Assembly: GCA_039640495.1 (NCBI GenBank)
Contig: CP046864.1
Coordinates: 1,612,001 to 1,676,000 of the forward strand
Length of the DNA: 64,000 nt
Source: Rhodobacteraceae bacterium IMCC1335
GTDB lineage: Bacteria > Pseudomonadota > Alphaproteobacteria > Rhodobacterales > Rhodobacteraceae
Direction: 5' to 3'
Shown here one piece after another: positions 27,979 to 41,247 of this stretch. The position numbers were made by a program, and so were the translations under genes. The notes below the pieces were generated by a model that saw only the letters and a program-made list of their open reading frames with translations, ran no database searches and was not told the origin of the DNA. Within the stretch, counting starts at the first letter, position 1; every line of letters begins with the position of its first letter.

Positions 27979-28695
27979 ATGCGTATTCTATTGGTTGAAG
28001 ACGATGCGACAACATCGAAAAGTATCGAGATGTTGCTATCTCATGCTAGTTTGAACGTGTATACGACAGATCTTGGCGAAGAAGCGATCGACTTGGCCAA
28101 ACTGTATGATTTTGACCTGATACTTCTAGATTTGAAACTGCCGGATATGAGCGGGCATGAGGTGTTACGACAATTGCGCTTGGCGCGGATTGATACGCCA
28201 ACACTGATATTATCGGGCGATGATAACACAGATAGCAAAATTCGGGGTCTGGGCTCTGGTGCAGATGATTATTTGATCAAACCCTTTCACCGTGAAGAGC
28301 TGGTTGCGCGGATCCATGCGATTATCCGGCGGTCGAAAGGGCATTCTCAATCGATCATTGAAACAGGTAAAATAGCACTTAATTTGGATGCAAAAACCGT
28401 AGAGGTGGATGGAAAAAGCGTACATCTGACTGGAAAAGAATATCAAATGCTAGAACTTCTTTCGCTGCGCAAGGGAACCACATTGACCAAAGAGATGTTT
28501 CTAAATCATCTATATGGCGGGATGGATGAGCCGGAACTTAAAATAATAGATGTCTTTATTTGCAAATTGCGTAAGAAATTATCGCGTGCCTGCGCGAATG
28601 AAAATTACATCGAAACGGTTTGGGGCAGGGGCTATGTTTTGAAAGACCCCAAACCCAGCCAAAACGAACCGGTTGCTCTGGCTGTTGGTGCCTAA
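27979..28695 (+). CDS. ctrA: Cell-cycle response regulator CtrA
   Basis: A 238-residue OmpR-family response regulator, very like alphaproteobacterial CtrA. Seen: [20 protein letters not shown] start, phospho-acceptor Asp51 in [18 protein letters not shown] (same number as Caulobacter CtrA), [22 protein letters not shown] with the conserved Lys, and a winged-helix domain [17 protein letters not shown]...[12 protein letters not shown]...[10 protein letters not shown]. Controls cell cycle, motility and gene-transfer-agent genes in Rhodobacterales. I take ATG 27979, not the in-frame upstream start at 27967. Confidence 0.96.
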   Translation: MRILLVEDDATTSKSIEMLLSHASLNVYTTDLGEEAIDLAKLYDFDLILLDLKLPDMSGHEVLRQLRLARIDTPTLILSGDDNTDSKIRGLGSGADDYLIKPFHREELVARIHAIIRRSKGHSQSIIETGKIALNLDAKTVEVDGKSVHLTGKEYQMLELLSLRKGTTLTKEMFLNHLYGGMDEPELKIIDVFICKLRKKLSRACANENYIETVWGRGYVLKDPKPSQNEPVALAVGA

Positions 28696-28755
28696 GCAAA
28701 TTTAAGATTCTTCTCTGGACCGCGGTTTCAAGCCACTCTATCACAGAACCAATAG

Positions 28756-32990
<4,235 letters not shown>

Positions 32991-33088
32991 TCGTAATATA
33001 CGCATTTTGTTCTCAAATGTTCCCAAAATATCTTTACATCTGCCCAAAAAAATGAGAACAAATCATAAACACGAGTCGGGATGATAAA

Positions 33089-33208
33089 ATGCATGAAATA
33101 AAAACAATTCTGAAACAGTCTGGTGAACATGTGATCAAAGACATGTTTGGTGCGGTGTCTTTGATGTTTATACTGGTCGTGGCCTTGCATCTTCCGGGCT
33201 GGTCGTGA
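33089..33208 (+). CDS. Small single-helix membrane protein, 39 aa
   Basis: A 39-codon frame with RBS-like GGGA about 8 nt before the ATG. The product (MHEIKTILKQSGEHVIKDMFG then AVSLMFILVVALHLPGW) is an amphipathic N-terminus plus one membrane helix. Short proteins of this shape recur in Rhodobacterales as I remember, but I cannot name a family. It lies 100 nt after recG. Function unknown. Confidence 0.55.
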   Translation: MHEIKTILKQSGEHVIKDMFGAVSLMFILVVALHLPGWS

Positions 33209-33434
33209 CCCTGGCTGAAAATTCGAATTCATTGTTATATAGCGAAAAAAGAGCTCAGACCAACAAGCCGAGCACGTCTTTATCAGAGAAATAGCTTCTT
33301 CAAGAGGGGGATGACGTAAATCCCAGCACGTCTATTTTAGGGTAAAATTAATCCGATCCTTCAGACAATGTTGCTATATGATTAGCTAGCTGTATTTTAC
33401 ACCTAAATTTTGAGACCTTAGCTGATGGGTATTC
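33209..33434. other. Intergenic region, no gene recognised
   Basis: About 225 bases between the small membrane protein and the convergent alcohol dehydrogenase gene. No clear terminator hairpin or gene. Confidence 0.4.
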
Positions 33435-34580
33435 TTAACAACATTCGAGTAATAGCTCCCGGGTATTCTCCGGCGTCATTTCCACGGGGTTTCCGCCCGT
33501 GCTGGGATCACTTAGAGCCCCCGCAACAACGCGATCAATATCAATATCTGCAATACCAAGCCCGATCAGCGTTTTTGGGATATGCAACGAAGCGTTAAGA
33601 TCATCCACAAATGCGCAAAATCCATCATAACCGCCTTGAATGTTAAGATAGTTTGCGGCGGCGGATAATTTTTTCTCAATAGCGGTTTTGTTAAATTGCA
33701 AAACAGCCGGCATACATACTGCGTTCGTTGTGCCATGATGCGTATGATACATGGCCCCGATCGGATGCGATAAGGCGTGAATGGCGCCCAGACCTTTTTG
33801 AAAGGCTGTCGCCCCCATCGCCGCGGCCGACATCATATGCGCCCGAGCTTCAAGGTCGCTGCCATCAGCATAAGCGCGGGGCAAAAAAGTTTTTACAAGC
33901 CGCATGCCTTCCAGTGCTATGCCCTGCGACATCGGGTGGTAATGGGGCGAACAAAACGCTTCTACGCAATGCGCAAACGCATCCAAGCCGGTGCCCGCTG
34001 TGATGAATTTTGGCATCCCAACGGTAAGTTCGGGATCACAAATCACCACGCTTGGTAACAACTTTGGGTGAAATATGATTTTCTTTTCTTCGGTTATGGA
34101 ATTGGTAATCACCGAGGCGCGGCCCACTTCTGATCCTGTTCCGGCCGTGGTTGGCACAGCCACAATTGGCGCAATTGCATCGGCATCTGCGCGTGTCCAC
34201 CAATCTCCGATATCTTCGAAATGCCACAAAGGGCGTGTTTGACCGGCCAGAAACGCCACCAGCTTTCCCAGATCAAGTCCGGAGCCTCCTCCAAAAGCCA
34301 CAACTCCATCATGTTCGCCTTCCTTAAAAGCGGCAACGCCTGCGGCGGCATTTTTCTCATTCGGGTTTGGATCCACATCGGCAAAAAGAGCCCGGCCAAG
34401 GCCAGCTGCCTCAAGCAGGTCTAAAGTATGGGTTGTGATCTCCATCGGGGCCAAGCCGCGATCCGTGATCAAAAGTGGTTTTTTTATTCCGGCTGCTGCG
34501 CAGGCTTCGGCGATTTCAGAAATGCGGCCCGCACCAAAGCGAATGGCGGTTGGATAAGACCAGTTTGCAACGATGCTCAT
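33435..34580 (-). CDS. Iron-containing alcohol dehydrogenase
   Basis: A 381-residue group III (Fe-ADH) dehydrogenase. Seen: NAD-binding VVAFGGGSGLDLGKLVAFL near residue 95, VPTTAGTGSEVGRASVI near 140, and the metal site D-x3-H (GTGLDAFAHCVEAF, about 195) with two later histidines (GAIHALSHPIGAMYHTHHG, about 265). Oxidises an alcohol to an aldehyde with NAD in the cytoplasm. Last gene of the minus-strand amine operon, 4 nt after the aldehyde dehydrogenase stop; the pair should oxidise an alcohol to an acid stepwise. Confidence 0.93.
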   Translation of the reverse strand: MSIVANWSYPTAIRFGAGRISEIAEACAAAGIKKPLLITDRGLAPMEITTHTLDLLEAAGLGRALFADVDPNPNEKNAAAGVAAFKEGEHDGVVAFGGGSGLDLGKLVAFLAGQTRPLWHFEDIGDWWTRADADAIAPIVAVPTTAGTGSEVGRASVITNSITEEKKIIFHPKLLPSVVICDPELTVGMPKFITAGTGLDAFAHCVEAFCSPHYHPMSQGIALEGMRLVKTFLPRAYADGSDLEARAHMMSAAAMGATAFQKGLGAIHALSHPIGAMYHTHHGTTNAVCMPAVLQFNKTAIEKKLSAAANYLNIQGGYDGFCAFVDDLNASLHIPKTLIGLGIADIDIDRVVAGALSDPSTGGNPVEMTPENTRELLLECC

Positions 34581-34584
34581 GATT

Positions 34585-35958
34585 CTAGACCTTCTTGAAG
34601 TGATATGATTTAGGACGCGTTAGATTGTGAAATCCGATAACGGATAACCCTCCACCACGGCCAGTATCTTTGCAACCGGTCCAGCACAGGGCAGGGTCAA
34701 GATAATCGGCGCGGTTTAAAAAAACGGTTCCCGTTTCGATTTGATCGGCGATGGTTTCGGCGCGAGCTCTGTTTTGGGTCCATAAAGAGGCCGTTAATCC
34801 AAAATTGCTATCATTCATAAGCGCTATCGCCTCTGCATCGTTTTTAACGGGCATGATCCCGACCACAGGGCCAAAGCTTTCTTCGCGCATGATGCGCATA
34901 TCATGGCTGACATTGGTAAGAATTTGAGGCATCAGATAGGCCCCATTATCCTCAGGGAAAGCTTCGGGTTTGATATGGGCCGTCGCTCCTGCCGCGATGG
35001 CCTCTTTGGTTTGGGCGCGGACCAGATCGGCAAAGCGGGTTTGAGCCATCGGACCGAGCGTTGTTTCTGGATCAAGCGGGTGTCCCAGCTTATAGCCATT
35101 TACGGTGGCAACGGCTTTTCCAACAAAGCTCTCAAACAAAGCTTCCTGCACATAAATACGTTCAATGCCGCAGCAGCATTGGCCGGAATTGAACATCGCA
35201 CCATCGATCAGCGTGTCTACGGCAGCGTCAAGGTGAGCGTCTTCCATCACATAGCCAGGATCCTTTCCGCCAAGCTCTAAGCCAAGACCGGTAAATGTGC
35301 CGCTGGCGGCGCTTTCCATCGCTTTGCCACCTGCAACCGAGCCGGTGAAGTTGACAAATCCAAAGGCGCGCTCTGAAATTAACGCTGATGTTGTCTCATG
35401 ATCTAAAAAAAGGTTTTGAAATACGTCTTTTGGTACGCCGGCACCGTGAAAGGCTTGCGCAAGACGTTCGCCCACCAAAGGCGTTTGCGAAGCGTGCTTT
35501 AAGATCACCGTATTTCCGGCAATAAGCGCCGGTGCAATGGTGTTGATTGCGGTCATGTAGGGGTAATTCCACGGCGCAACCACCAGAACCACGCCATGCG
35601 GCACCCGCTTGATAACGCGGCGAAACGCATCACTGTCTTCGATTTCTATATCCGCCAATGCGTTTTGGGCAATCTGCGCCATATAGGATGCGCGCTCGTC
35701 AAACCCGCCAAACTCACCGCCATAGCGGATAGGGCGCCCCATTTGCCAAGCCAGTTCTGGAACGATCTCGTCATTCATCGCGCCAATTGCCGCCACACCT
35801 GCTTTGACCAGTGAAATCCGCTCGCTTAAAGAACGTTTTGCCCATTCCCCTTGCGCAACTTTTGCGGCACGAGCGGCAGTTTTCGCATCGGCATAGGCAA
35901 GCGTTTGACGCGTGGCATAAATCGATCCGTCAATCGGCGAAATACATTGAATGGTCAT
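34585..35958 (-). CDS. NAD-dependent aldehyde dehydrogenase
   Basis: A 457-residue ALDH-family enzyme. Seen: VVAPWNYPYMTAINTIAPALIAGNTVILK (residues about 125-152), FVNFTGSVAGGKAM near 200, general base Glu in LELGGKDPGYV, catalytic Cys in FNSGQCCCGIERIYV (about 265), and EESFGPVVGI near 365. The ATG at 35958 is right for the family; the frame is open further upstream but overlaps the glutamine-synthetase-like gene. Gap of 4 nt to that gene. Similar in role to PuuC: oxidation of a gamma-glutamyl-aminoaldehyde is inferred from context. Confidence 0.93.
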   Translation of the reverse strand: MTIQCISPIDGSIYATRQTLAYADAKTAARAAKVAQGEWAKRSLSERISLVKAGVAAIGAMNDEIVPELAWQMGRPIRYGGEFGGFDERASYMAQIAQNALADIEIEDSDAFRRVIKRVPHGVVLVVAPWNYPYMTAINTIAPALIAGNTVILKHASQTPLVGERLAQAFHGAGVPKDVFQNLFLDHETTSALISERAFGFVNFTGSVAGGKAMESAASGTFTGLGLELGGKDPGYVMEDAHLDAAVDTLIDGAMFNSGQCCCGIERIYVQEALFESFVGKAVATVNGYKLGHPLDPETTLGPMAQTRFADLVRAQTKEAIAAGATAHIKPEAFPEDNGAYLMPQILTNVSHDMRIMREESFGPVVGIMPVKNDAEAIALMNDSNFGLTASLWTQNRARAETIADQIETGTVFLNRADYLDPALCWTGCKDTGRGGGLSVIGFHNLTRPKSYHFKKV

Positions 35959-35962
35959 TTTC

Positions 35963-37327
35963 TTAGGCCCTTTCAAAACCACGCGCGATTTCCCAATCGG
36001 TGACAACGCGGTCAAATTCTTCTTGTTCCCATTCGGCGGCGCGGGTGTAGTGATCGACAACCGCATCTCCCAAACACTTTCGCAGGAATGTTGAATTGCG
36101 CAATGTTTCGGTTGCGGCGCGCAAGGTTTGCGGAATATCCGCCGCCTCTGTCGCTGCATAGACATCACCGGTTGTGGCTGGGGGCAGGGGCAATTCATCC
36201 TCGATCCCCTTCAGACCAGCGGCCAACATCACAGCTTGCGCCAGGTAAGGGTTTAAATCTGAGCCACCGATCCGACATTCAACGCGGATGCCTTTTGTGC
36301 CTTCGCCGCATAAACGAAATCCAGCTGTACGATTGTCAACCGACCAGACGGTTTTTGTGGGCGCGAAAGTGCCTTTGGCAAAGCGCTTATAGCTATTGAT
36401 ATAAGGCGCAAGAAAATAGGTGTAATCGGGCGCGTATTTGATCAAACCTGCCATATAATGGCTCATCAGTTTTGACATGCCATACGGGCCTTCGCCGTCA
36501 TAAAAGGCGGGTGCGCCGTCTTTCCACAGGGATTGATGAACATGGCTGGATGAGCCAACCCGATCCTTGTGCCATTTGGGCAAAAAGGTTGCCGCGCGGC
36601 CATTTTGCCAAGCAATTTCTTTGATCGCATGTTTCGCGATGGAATGATAATCGGCGCAATCCAAGGCCGGTGAATAGCGGATATTCAGCTCTTCTTGCCC
36701 TGCCTCTGCTTCTCCTTTTGAATTTTCAACCGGCAAGCCGGCCTTATAGAGGTGGTTACGGATTGGGCGCATAACACCCTCTTCCTTCGTGGTCTGTAAA
36801 ATATGGTAGTCTTCATTATAGCCACTGATAGGCTCTAGGTTTTGAAAGCCGTCTTTGCGTATGTCATCAAAGCTTTTTTCGAACAGGAAAAATTCAAGCT
36901 CGGTTGCCATTTTAGCGTCTAACCCCATCGCATTGAAGCGCGCGATCTGCCTTTTCAGCATGGCGCGGGGCGCATGCGCTACCTCCTGATGCGTGTGGTG
37001 ATCCAAAATATCGCACAGCACAAGCGCGGTTCCCTCTAGCCAGGGAAGCAGGCGGATGGTCGAGAGGTCTGGCTTCATTACGTAATCGCCATAACCGGTT
37101 TCCCAGCTTGTTGATGCATAACCATCCGGGGTGGCCATTTCGAGATCCGTGGCCAATAGGTAATTGCAACAATGCGTTTCTTCAAAAGAGGTTTCCACAA
37201 AATTTGCGGCGTGAAAGCGCTTTCCCATCAAACGCCCTTGCATATCAACGAAACAGGCCAGAACGGTATCTATTGTGCCGTCTGAGACTTGGGTTTTTAA
37301 GGTTTCAAAGGTAAATTGTCCGGGCAT
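35963..37327 (-). CDS. Glutamine synthetase-like gamma-glutamylamide ligase
   Basis: A 454-residue glutamine-synthetase-fold ligase closer to PuuA/GlnA-like amine ligases than to GlnA. Seen: N-terminal beta-grasp (VLACFVDMQGRLMGKRF), metal ligands in MATELEFFLFE (about residue 142), EAGQEELNIRYS (about 212), HVHQSLW (about 275), and RVECRIGGSDLNPYLAQAV near 350. It lacks the Tyr adenylylation loop region typical of GlnA's C-terminus as far as I can see. Expected to join glutamate to an amine with ATP. Sits between a TRAP binding protein and two dehydrogenases. Confidence 0.9.
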   Translation of the reverse strand: MPGQFTFETLKTQVSDGTIDTVLACFVDMQGRLMGKRFHAANFVETSFEETHCCNYLLATDLEMATPDGYASTSWETGYGDYVMKPDLSTIRLLPWLEGTALVLCDILDHHTHQEVAHAPRAMLKRQIARFNAMGLDAKMATELEFFLFEKSFDDIRKDGFQNLEPISGYNEDYHILQTTKEEGVMRPIRNHLYKAGLPVENSKGEAEAGQEELNIRYSPALDCADYHSIAKHAIKEIAWQNGRAATFLPKWHKDRVGSSSHVHQSLWKDGAPAFYDGEGPYGMSKLMSHYMAGLIKYAPDYTYFLAPYINSYKRFAKGTFAPTKTVWSVDNRTAGFRLCGEGTKGIRVECRIGGSDLNPYLAQAVMLAAGLKGIEDELPLPPATTGDVYAATEAADIPQTLRAATETLRNSTFLRKCLGDAVVDHYTRAAEWEQEEFDRVVTDWEIARGFERA

Positions 37328-37349
37328 AGATATGTCTTTCGTTGAGGGT

Positions 37350-37376
37350 AAGGGGGCAGCCCATTGCTGCCCCCTT
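37350..37376 (-). terminator. Strong hairpin between dctP and the glutamine-synthetase-like gene
   Basis: Eleven-base perfect arms (AAGGGGGCAGC / GCTGCCCCCTT) around a 5-nt loop, 9 nt after the binding-protein stop on the minus strand. It is followed by TACC rather than T-run, so it probably stabilises or attenuates the message rather than ending it. Confidence 0.75.
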
Positions 37377-37385
37377 TGTGATCGA

Positions 37386-38417
37386 TTAGCCGTAGCGGTA
37401 GGGACGACCCGCTTTCACCATATCGGCATTATATTTCTTAAAGATATCAACAACGCGACGTTTGGTTTCGCTTTCTGCCGCAATTTCTTCCCAAAACTCT
37501 TGGGCGGCCGTTTCAACCGTTGCCCATTCCTCATCTGGGATTGTGGTCAGCTGGAGTTTTGTTCCATTGACGCGCAGGTTGGCTTCACCGCCCCAATACC
37601 ACCATTGGCGGTAATAATGCGATTGGTCGCAACACACGCGGAACAGCGTCTGCAGGTCTTCGGGCAATTCATTCCAGCGCTCCATATTGGCAAAGAAGGA
37701 TCCCGCCCAAGCGCCTGAAATATTATTGGTCAGGAAGTAATTGGTTACATCAGCCCATCCCACGGTGTAATCTTCCGTGATGCCAGACCATGCGATCCCA
37801 TCCAGTTCGCCGGTTTGCACAGCCACTTCAATATCTTCCCAAGGCAGGTTCACAGGAACAACGCCAAACTGGCTGAGGAAACGCCCCGCAGTTGGAAAGG
37901 TAAAGATCCGCTTACCTTTCATGTCATCCAAGCTGCGGATGGGATCTTTGGTGGCAAAGTGGCAGGGATCCCAAGAGCCTGCAGAAATATGCTTTACGCC
38001 AACGGCAGAATATTCCTCATCCCAAATTTCGTTTAAGCCATATTGGTTAAACAGCACCGGCACATCGAGCGAATAGCGCGATCCGAATGGAAAATAGCCC
38101 CCAAACACGGTTACTTCGGTGGGCGAGGCCATCGAATCATCATCGGATTGAACAGCATCAATGGTGCCGCGCTGCATGGCTTGGAACAATTCACCCGTGG
38201 GCACCAGCTGATCGGCGAAGAACAATTCGATTTGCATCCGGTCGCCAGCAATTTTGTTGAACATATCAATGGCGGGTACGATTACTTCCGCTGCGAGAGA
38301 CGCACCGGCATAGGTTTGCATCCGCCATTTAATGGTGCTTTGGGCCAGCGCCGGAGTGGCAAGGGCCGCAGGTGCAGCGATCGCTGCACCTTGAATAAAC
38401 TTACGTCTGGTAGTCAT
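37386..38417 (-). CDS. dctP: TRAP transporter substrate-binding protein, DctP family
   Basis: A 343-residue TRAP binding protein of the larger COG4663-like (FcbT1/mannitol-chloroaromatic) type. Seen: twin-arginine signal TTRRKFIQGAAIAAPAALATPALA, then IKWRMQTYAGASLAAEVIVPAID, MQRGTIDAVQSDDDSM, and MKGKRIFTFPTAGRFLSQFGVVPVNLPW (about 165), the binding-site arginine region. Delivers substrate to DctQM. Placed between dctM and the ligase gene, so the imported compound is probably the ligase's amine. Ligand unknown. Confidence 0.92.
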   Translation of the reverse strand: MTTRRKFIQGAAIAAPAALATPALAQSTIKWRMQTYAGASLAAEVIVPAIDMFNKIAGDRMQIELFFADQLVPTGELFQAMQRGTIDAVQSDDDSMASPTEVTVFGGYFPFGSRYSLDVPVLFNQYGLNEIWDEEYSAVGVKHISAGSWDPCHFATKDPIRSLDDMKGKRIFTFPTAGRFLSQFGVVPVNLPWEDIEVAVQTGELDGIAWSGITEDYTVGWADVTNYFLTNNISGAWAGSFFANMERWNELPEDLQTLFRVCCDQSHYYRQWWYWGGEANLRVNGTKLQLTTIPDEEWATVETAAQEFWEEIAAESETKRRVVDIFKKYNADMVKAGRPYRYG

Positions 38418-38462
38418 GTCAGTCTCCTTGGTTGGGTTGCGACCACGTTTTATGCGGTTCTG

Positions 38463-39791
38463 TTAAGGTTGGTTATAAACATAATCAGGAAGCCAAGTAG
38501 CGATGCTTGGGAAAATCATGATCAATATTAGCGCACAGACCATAATCAAAACAAAGGGCGTAATAGAGGCATAGATGTCTTTTAAAGAAATTTCTGGCGG
38601 CGCCATCGCGCGCATAAGAAAAAGGTTATAGCCGAAAGGCGGCGTCATATAAGCAATCTGAGTGGTGATAGTGTAGAGAATGCCATACCAGATCAAATCA
38701 AAGCCCAAAGCGCCCACCAAAGGAACATATAGCGGTGCAACGATCACCAGCATCGCCGTATCATCCAAAAAAGTGCCCATCAAAATAAAACTAAGTTGCA
38801 TCAGGATCAGGATCATCAGCGGACTTAAATTTAGGCGCTCGGTGAACACGCTTTCGATTGCTTTAACGGCGCCAAGCCCGTCAAATACCGCCCCAAAGGC
38901 CAGCGCCGCCAAAATAATCCACATGAACATGCAGGTGATCCCAAGCGTGTTTCTAACAGAGTTTTCGAACACTTCTCTGGTCATACGGCCTTTTAGGATT
39001 GCGGCAAGGAAGGCTGCCATCGCCCCTATTGCGGAACTTTCCACAAGTGATGTCCAGCCATTCACAAATGGCACCATCATGGCGGCAAAGATGGTCACCG
39101 GCAGCAATCCAGCCCGCAAAAGCCGCATCTTTTCGGCTTTTGGAATATCGCGCTCGCTGGCATCCAGAACGGGGCCAAGTATAGGGTTTATGCGGCACCG
39201 CACAGTAATATAGAGGATGAATAAGGCCGCCATCATCAATCCGGGTATGACACCGGCCAACCAGAGCTGTCCAACCGGTTGACGCGCGATCATCGCATAG
39301 AGCACCAGAACCACCGAGGGCGGCACCAAAATGCCAAGGCTAGATCCGGCTTGGATCACGCCGGTGACCATGCGTTTGTCATAGCCTCGTTTCAAAAGTT
39401 CGGGCAGGGCAATCGTTGCGCCAATCGCCATACCGGCAACGCTAAGCCCATTCATCGCTGAAATCAGCACCATTAACCCGATGGTTCCGATCGCCAAGCC
39501 GCCGCGAAGGCCGCCCATCCAAACGTGGAACATCTTGTAAAGATCATCCGCAATTTTACTTTCTGACAGCACATAACCCATAAAAATAAACATGGGCAGC
39601 GTCAGCAATGGGTACCATTTCATCAATTTCATCGCGGCAGAAAAGCCTATGTCAAAACCGCCTTTATCCCCCCAAAGCAGCAATGCAGCCGCCACTGCAA
39701 CAAACCCGATTGCGCCAAACACCCGTTGCCCTGTGAGCAGCATCAGCATCATGGTGGAAAACATCAGCGTGGCGATCATTTCATATGGCAT
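38463..39791 (-). CDS. dctM: TRAP transporter large permease
   Basis: A 442-residue inner-membrane protein with about twelve helices, full length for DctM. Seen: LPMFIFMGYVLSESKIADDLYKMFHVWMG near residue 65, GLSVAGMAIGATIALPELLKRGY, SSLGILVPPSVVLVLYAMI and FLDDTAMLVIVAPLYVPL near 345, all typical. Overlaps dctQ by 1 nt. Takes the ligand from DctP using a sodium or proton gradient. Confidence 0.95.
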   Translation of the reverse strand: MPYEMIATLMFSTMMLMLLTGQRVFGAIGFVAVAAALLLWGDKGGFDIGFSAAMKLMKWYPLLTLPMFIFMGYVLSESKIADDLYKMFHVWMGGLRGGLAIGTIGLMVLISAMNGLSVAGMAIGATIALPELLKRGYDKRMVTGVIQAGSSLGILVPPSVVLVLYAMIARQPVGQLWLAGVIPGLMMAALFILYITVRCRINPILGPVLDASERDIPKAEKMRLLRAGLLPVTIFAAMMVPFVNGWTSLVESSAIGAMAAFLAAILKGRMTREVFENSVRNTLGITCMFMWIILAALAFGAVFDGLGAVKAIESVFTERLNLSPLMILILMQLSFILMGTFLDDTAMLVIVAPLYVPLVGALGFDLIWYGILYTITTQIAYMTPPFGYNLFLMRAMAPPEISLKDIYASITPFVLIMVCALILIMIFPSIATWLPDYVYNQP

Positions 39792-40360
39792 CAGATCGCT
39801 TCGCCCTTAACGCGCAAAATATCTTTAAACAATTCTGACAGGCATTGCAGCAGCATCAAAAACATGCCCACGATCATCAAAGCTTTAACGGGCCACATGT
39901 AAGGGCGCCAAGCCGTTGATGAGCGCTCCATCCGGCCAATTTCTTCCGCACCGGTGATCAATCCTGCAAAAAATGAGAACGGCTCGGTGCCCCAATATCC
40001 CAATGAATAGGCCGTAGAACTTATTGCGCCGTAAAGCAGAACCCCAAGATAGAAGATCAAAAACAAAACAGTCAGCAAATCAAACCAAGCTTTTTTGCGC
40101 AAAGACCACGTGCCGTAAAATAAATCCATGCGCACGTCCGATTCCATTTGTAGGGAATAAGGCCCCCCTAAAATATAATAGGCCACCATGGTAAATTGGG
40201 CCATTTCTAACGTCCATAAAGAGGGGAGGAAAAATGTTTTGCTGATCGAAGACCATAATAAAATGCCCATCAGAACAAAAATACCGTACATCACAATACG
40301 CCCAATCCGCAAATTGACCCGGTCAATCGACGAGATATAAAGCTGCATCAGGCGCGACAT
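39791..40360 (-). CDS. dctQ: TRAP transporter small permease
   Basis: A 189-residue membrane protein with four helices (IVMYGIFVLMGILLW, MVAYYILGGPYSLQMESDVRMDLFYG, LTVLFLIFYLGVLLYGAI, PVKALMIVGMFLMLLQ). The ESDVRMDLFYG stretch is the usual DctQ mid-loop. It overlaps the amidohydrolase end by 13 nt and dctM by 1 nt. Confidence 0.92.
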   Translation of the reverse strand: MSRLMQLYISSIDRVNLRIGRIVMYGIFVLMGILLWSSISKTFFLPSLWTLEMAQFTMVAYYILGGPYSLQMESDVRMDLFYGTWSLRKKAWFDLLTVLFLIFYLGVLLYGAISSTAYSLGYWGTEPFSFFAGLITGAEEIGRMERSSTAWRPYMWPVKALMIVGMFLMLLQCLSELFKDILRVKGEAI

Positions 40361-41127
40361 TGTACATCTCCGACCACGCCTAAGCGGATGCAGGCTTGAT
40401 CAATCCATTTTGCAATCATTTTTGCCATGGCGTTTTGTTGATCGTCTGTTGCGATTAAATCATTGCGGATTTCTAGCATAACGTTGAGATGGCCGTGCGC
40501 AATCGCGTGTTCTTGCAGGGTATGTGTTACGCCGTCCTCAGGCCCATAGGGGGCGTTACGCTTTATATTCTGGTCGCGTTTTTCGTTAGAAATATCCAGC
40601 ATTGCATCCGCTAGCCGGGTATCTGCATCGTGCAGAACGCCTATTTGCAAGGATCTTGGCTTACCAAAAAAAATAGGTGTAAAGCTATGAACCGTTACCA
40701 AAATGGGATCAGGTCGCCGCATCATGGCTTGATGCAGTTGCTCGCGAAAAGGCTCATAAAACAGCTTGACCCGCTGTGATTTTTCGGAAGCTGTGAGATC
40801 TTTATTTCCAGGTATATCGATTAACTCGCTGCGCGTTGGCATTGCGCTTGTCGCGTTTGGAGGTCGGTTACAGTCATATAACAAACGCGACGCTTGGCTG
40901 GCCACCAAAACTGCGTTCAATAGGTGAGAAAGCTTTTGTGCAACACCTAAAGCTCCTGGATCCCAGGCCGCATGGCTGCTCTGGTCTTCCGATGTCAGAC
41001 CCAAAGCGTTGTAGTCATCAGGGATGTAAGAAGAGGCGTGCTCGCAGGCCAGCACAATGGAGGACCCGCCAGATGGGTTTATCGTGGCAACATAGTCACT
41101 GAAATATTCAAACGGCGTGCTGGTCAT
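40348..41127 (-). CDS. N-formylglutamate amidohydrolase-family protein
   Basis: A 259-residue metal-dependent amidohydrolase of the FGase (HutG-II) family. Seen: IVLACEHASSYIPDDYNALGL near residue 25 (zinc-site EHAS), AAWDPGALGVAQKL, VLVASQASRLLYDCNRPP near 80, VTVHSFTPIFFGKPR near 145, and HLNVMLEIRNDLI near 220. ATG 41127 has GAGGA 4 nt upstream and matches the family start. The family hydrolyses N-formylglutamate; no histidine-degradation genes are here, so I infer it hydrolyses an amide made in this cluster, such as a gamma-glutamyl or N-acyl glutamate bond. First gene of the operon. Confidence 0.85.
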   Translation of the reverse strand: MTSTPFEYFSDYVATINPSGGSSIVLACEHASSYIPDDYNALGLTSEDQSSHAAWDPGALGVAQKLSHLLNAVLVASQASRLLYDCNRPPNATSAMPTRSELIDIPGNKDLTASEKSQRVKLFYEPFREQLHQAMMRRPDPILVTVHSFTPIFFGKPRSLQIGVLHDADTRLADAMLDISNEKRDQNIKRNAPYGPEDGVTHTLQEHAIAHGHLNVMLEIRNDLIATDDQQNAMAKMIAKWIDQACIRLGVVGDVQCRA

Positions 41128-41186
41128 GATTCCTCTTTCAGGTACAAGGCTCTTGCCAAAACATGCTTCTGTCAACACAATAGTGA

Positions 41187-41196
41187 TAATTAATTA
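41187..41196. promoter_or_regulatory. Palindrome in the divergent promoter region of the amine cluster
   Basis: TAATTAATTA is a perfect 10-bp palindrome between the divergent amidohydrolase and RpiR genes (41128-41247). It may be an operator of the RpiR regulator, but AT-rich palindromes arise easily and this is weak evidence. Confidence 0.25.
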
Positions 41197-41247
41197 CCCA
41201 GTGCTAAGAATATGTTATTTATTTATCAAAACTGAAGGGGCGTGCCT

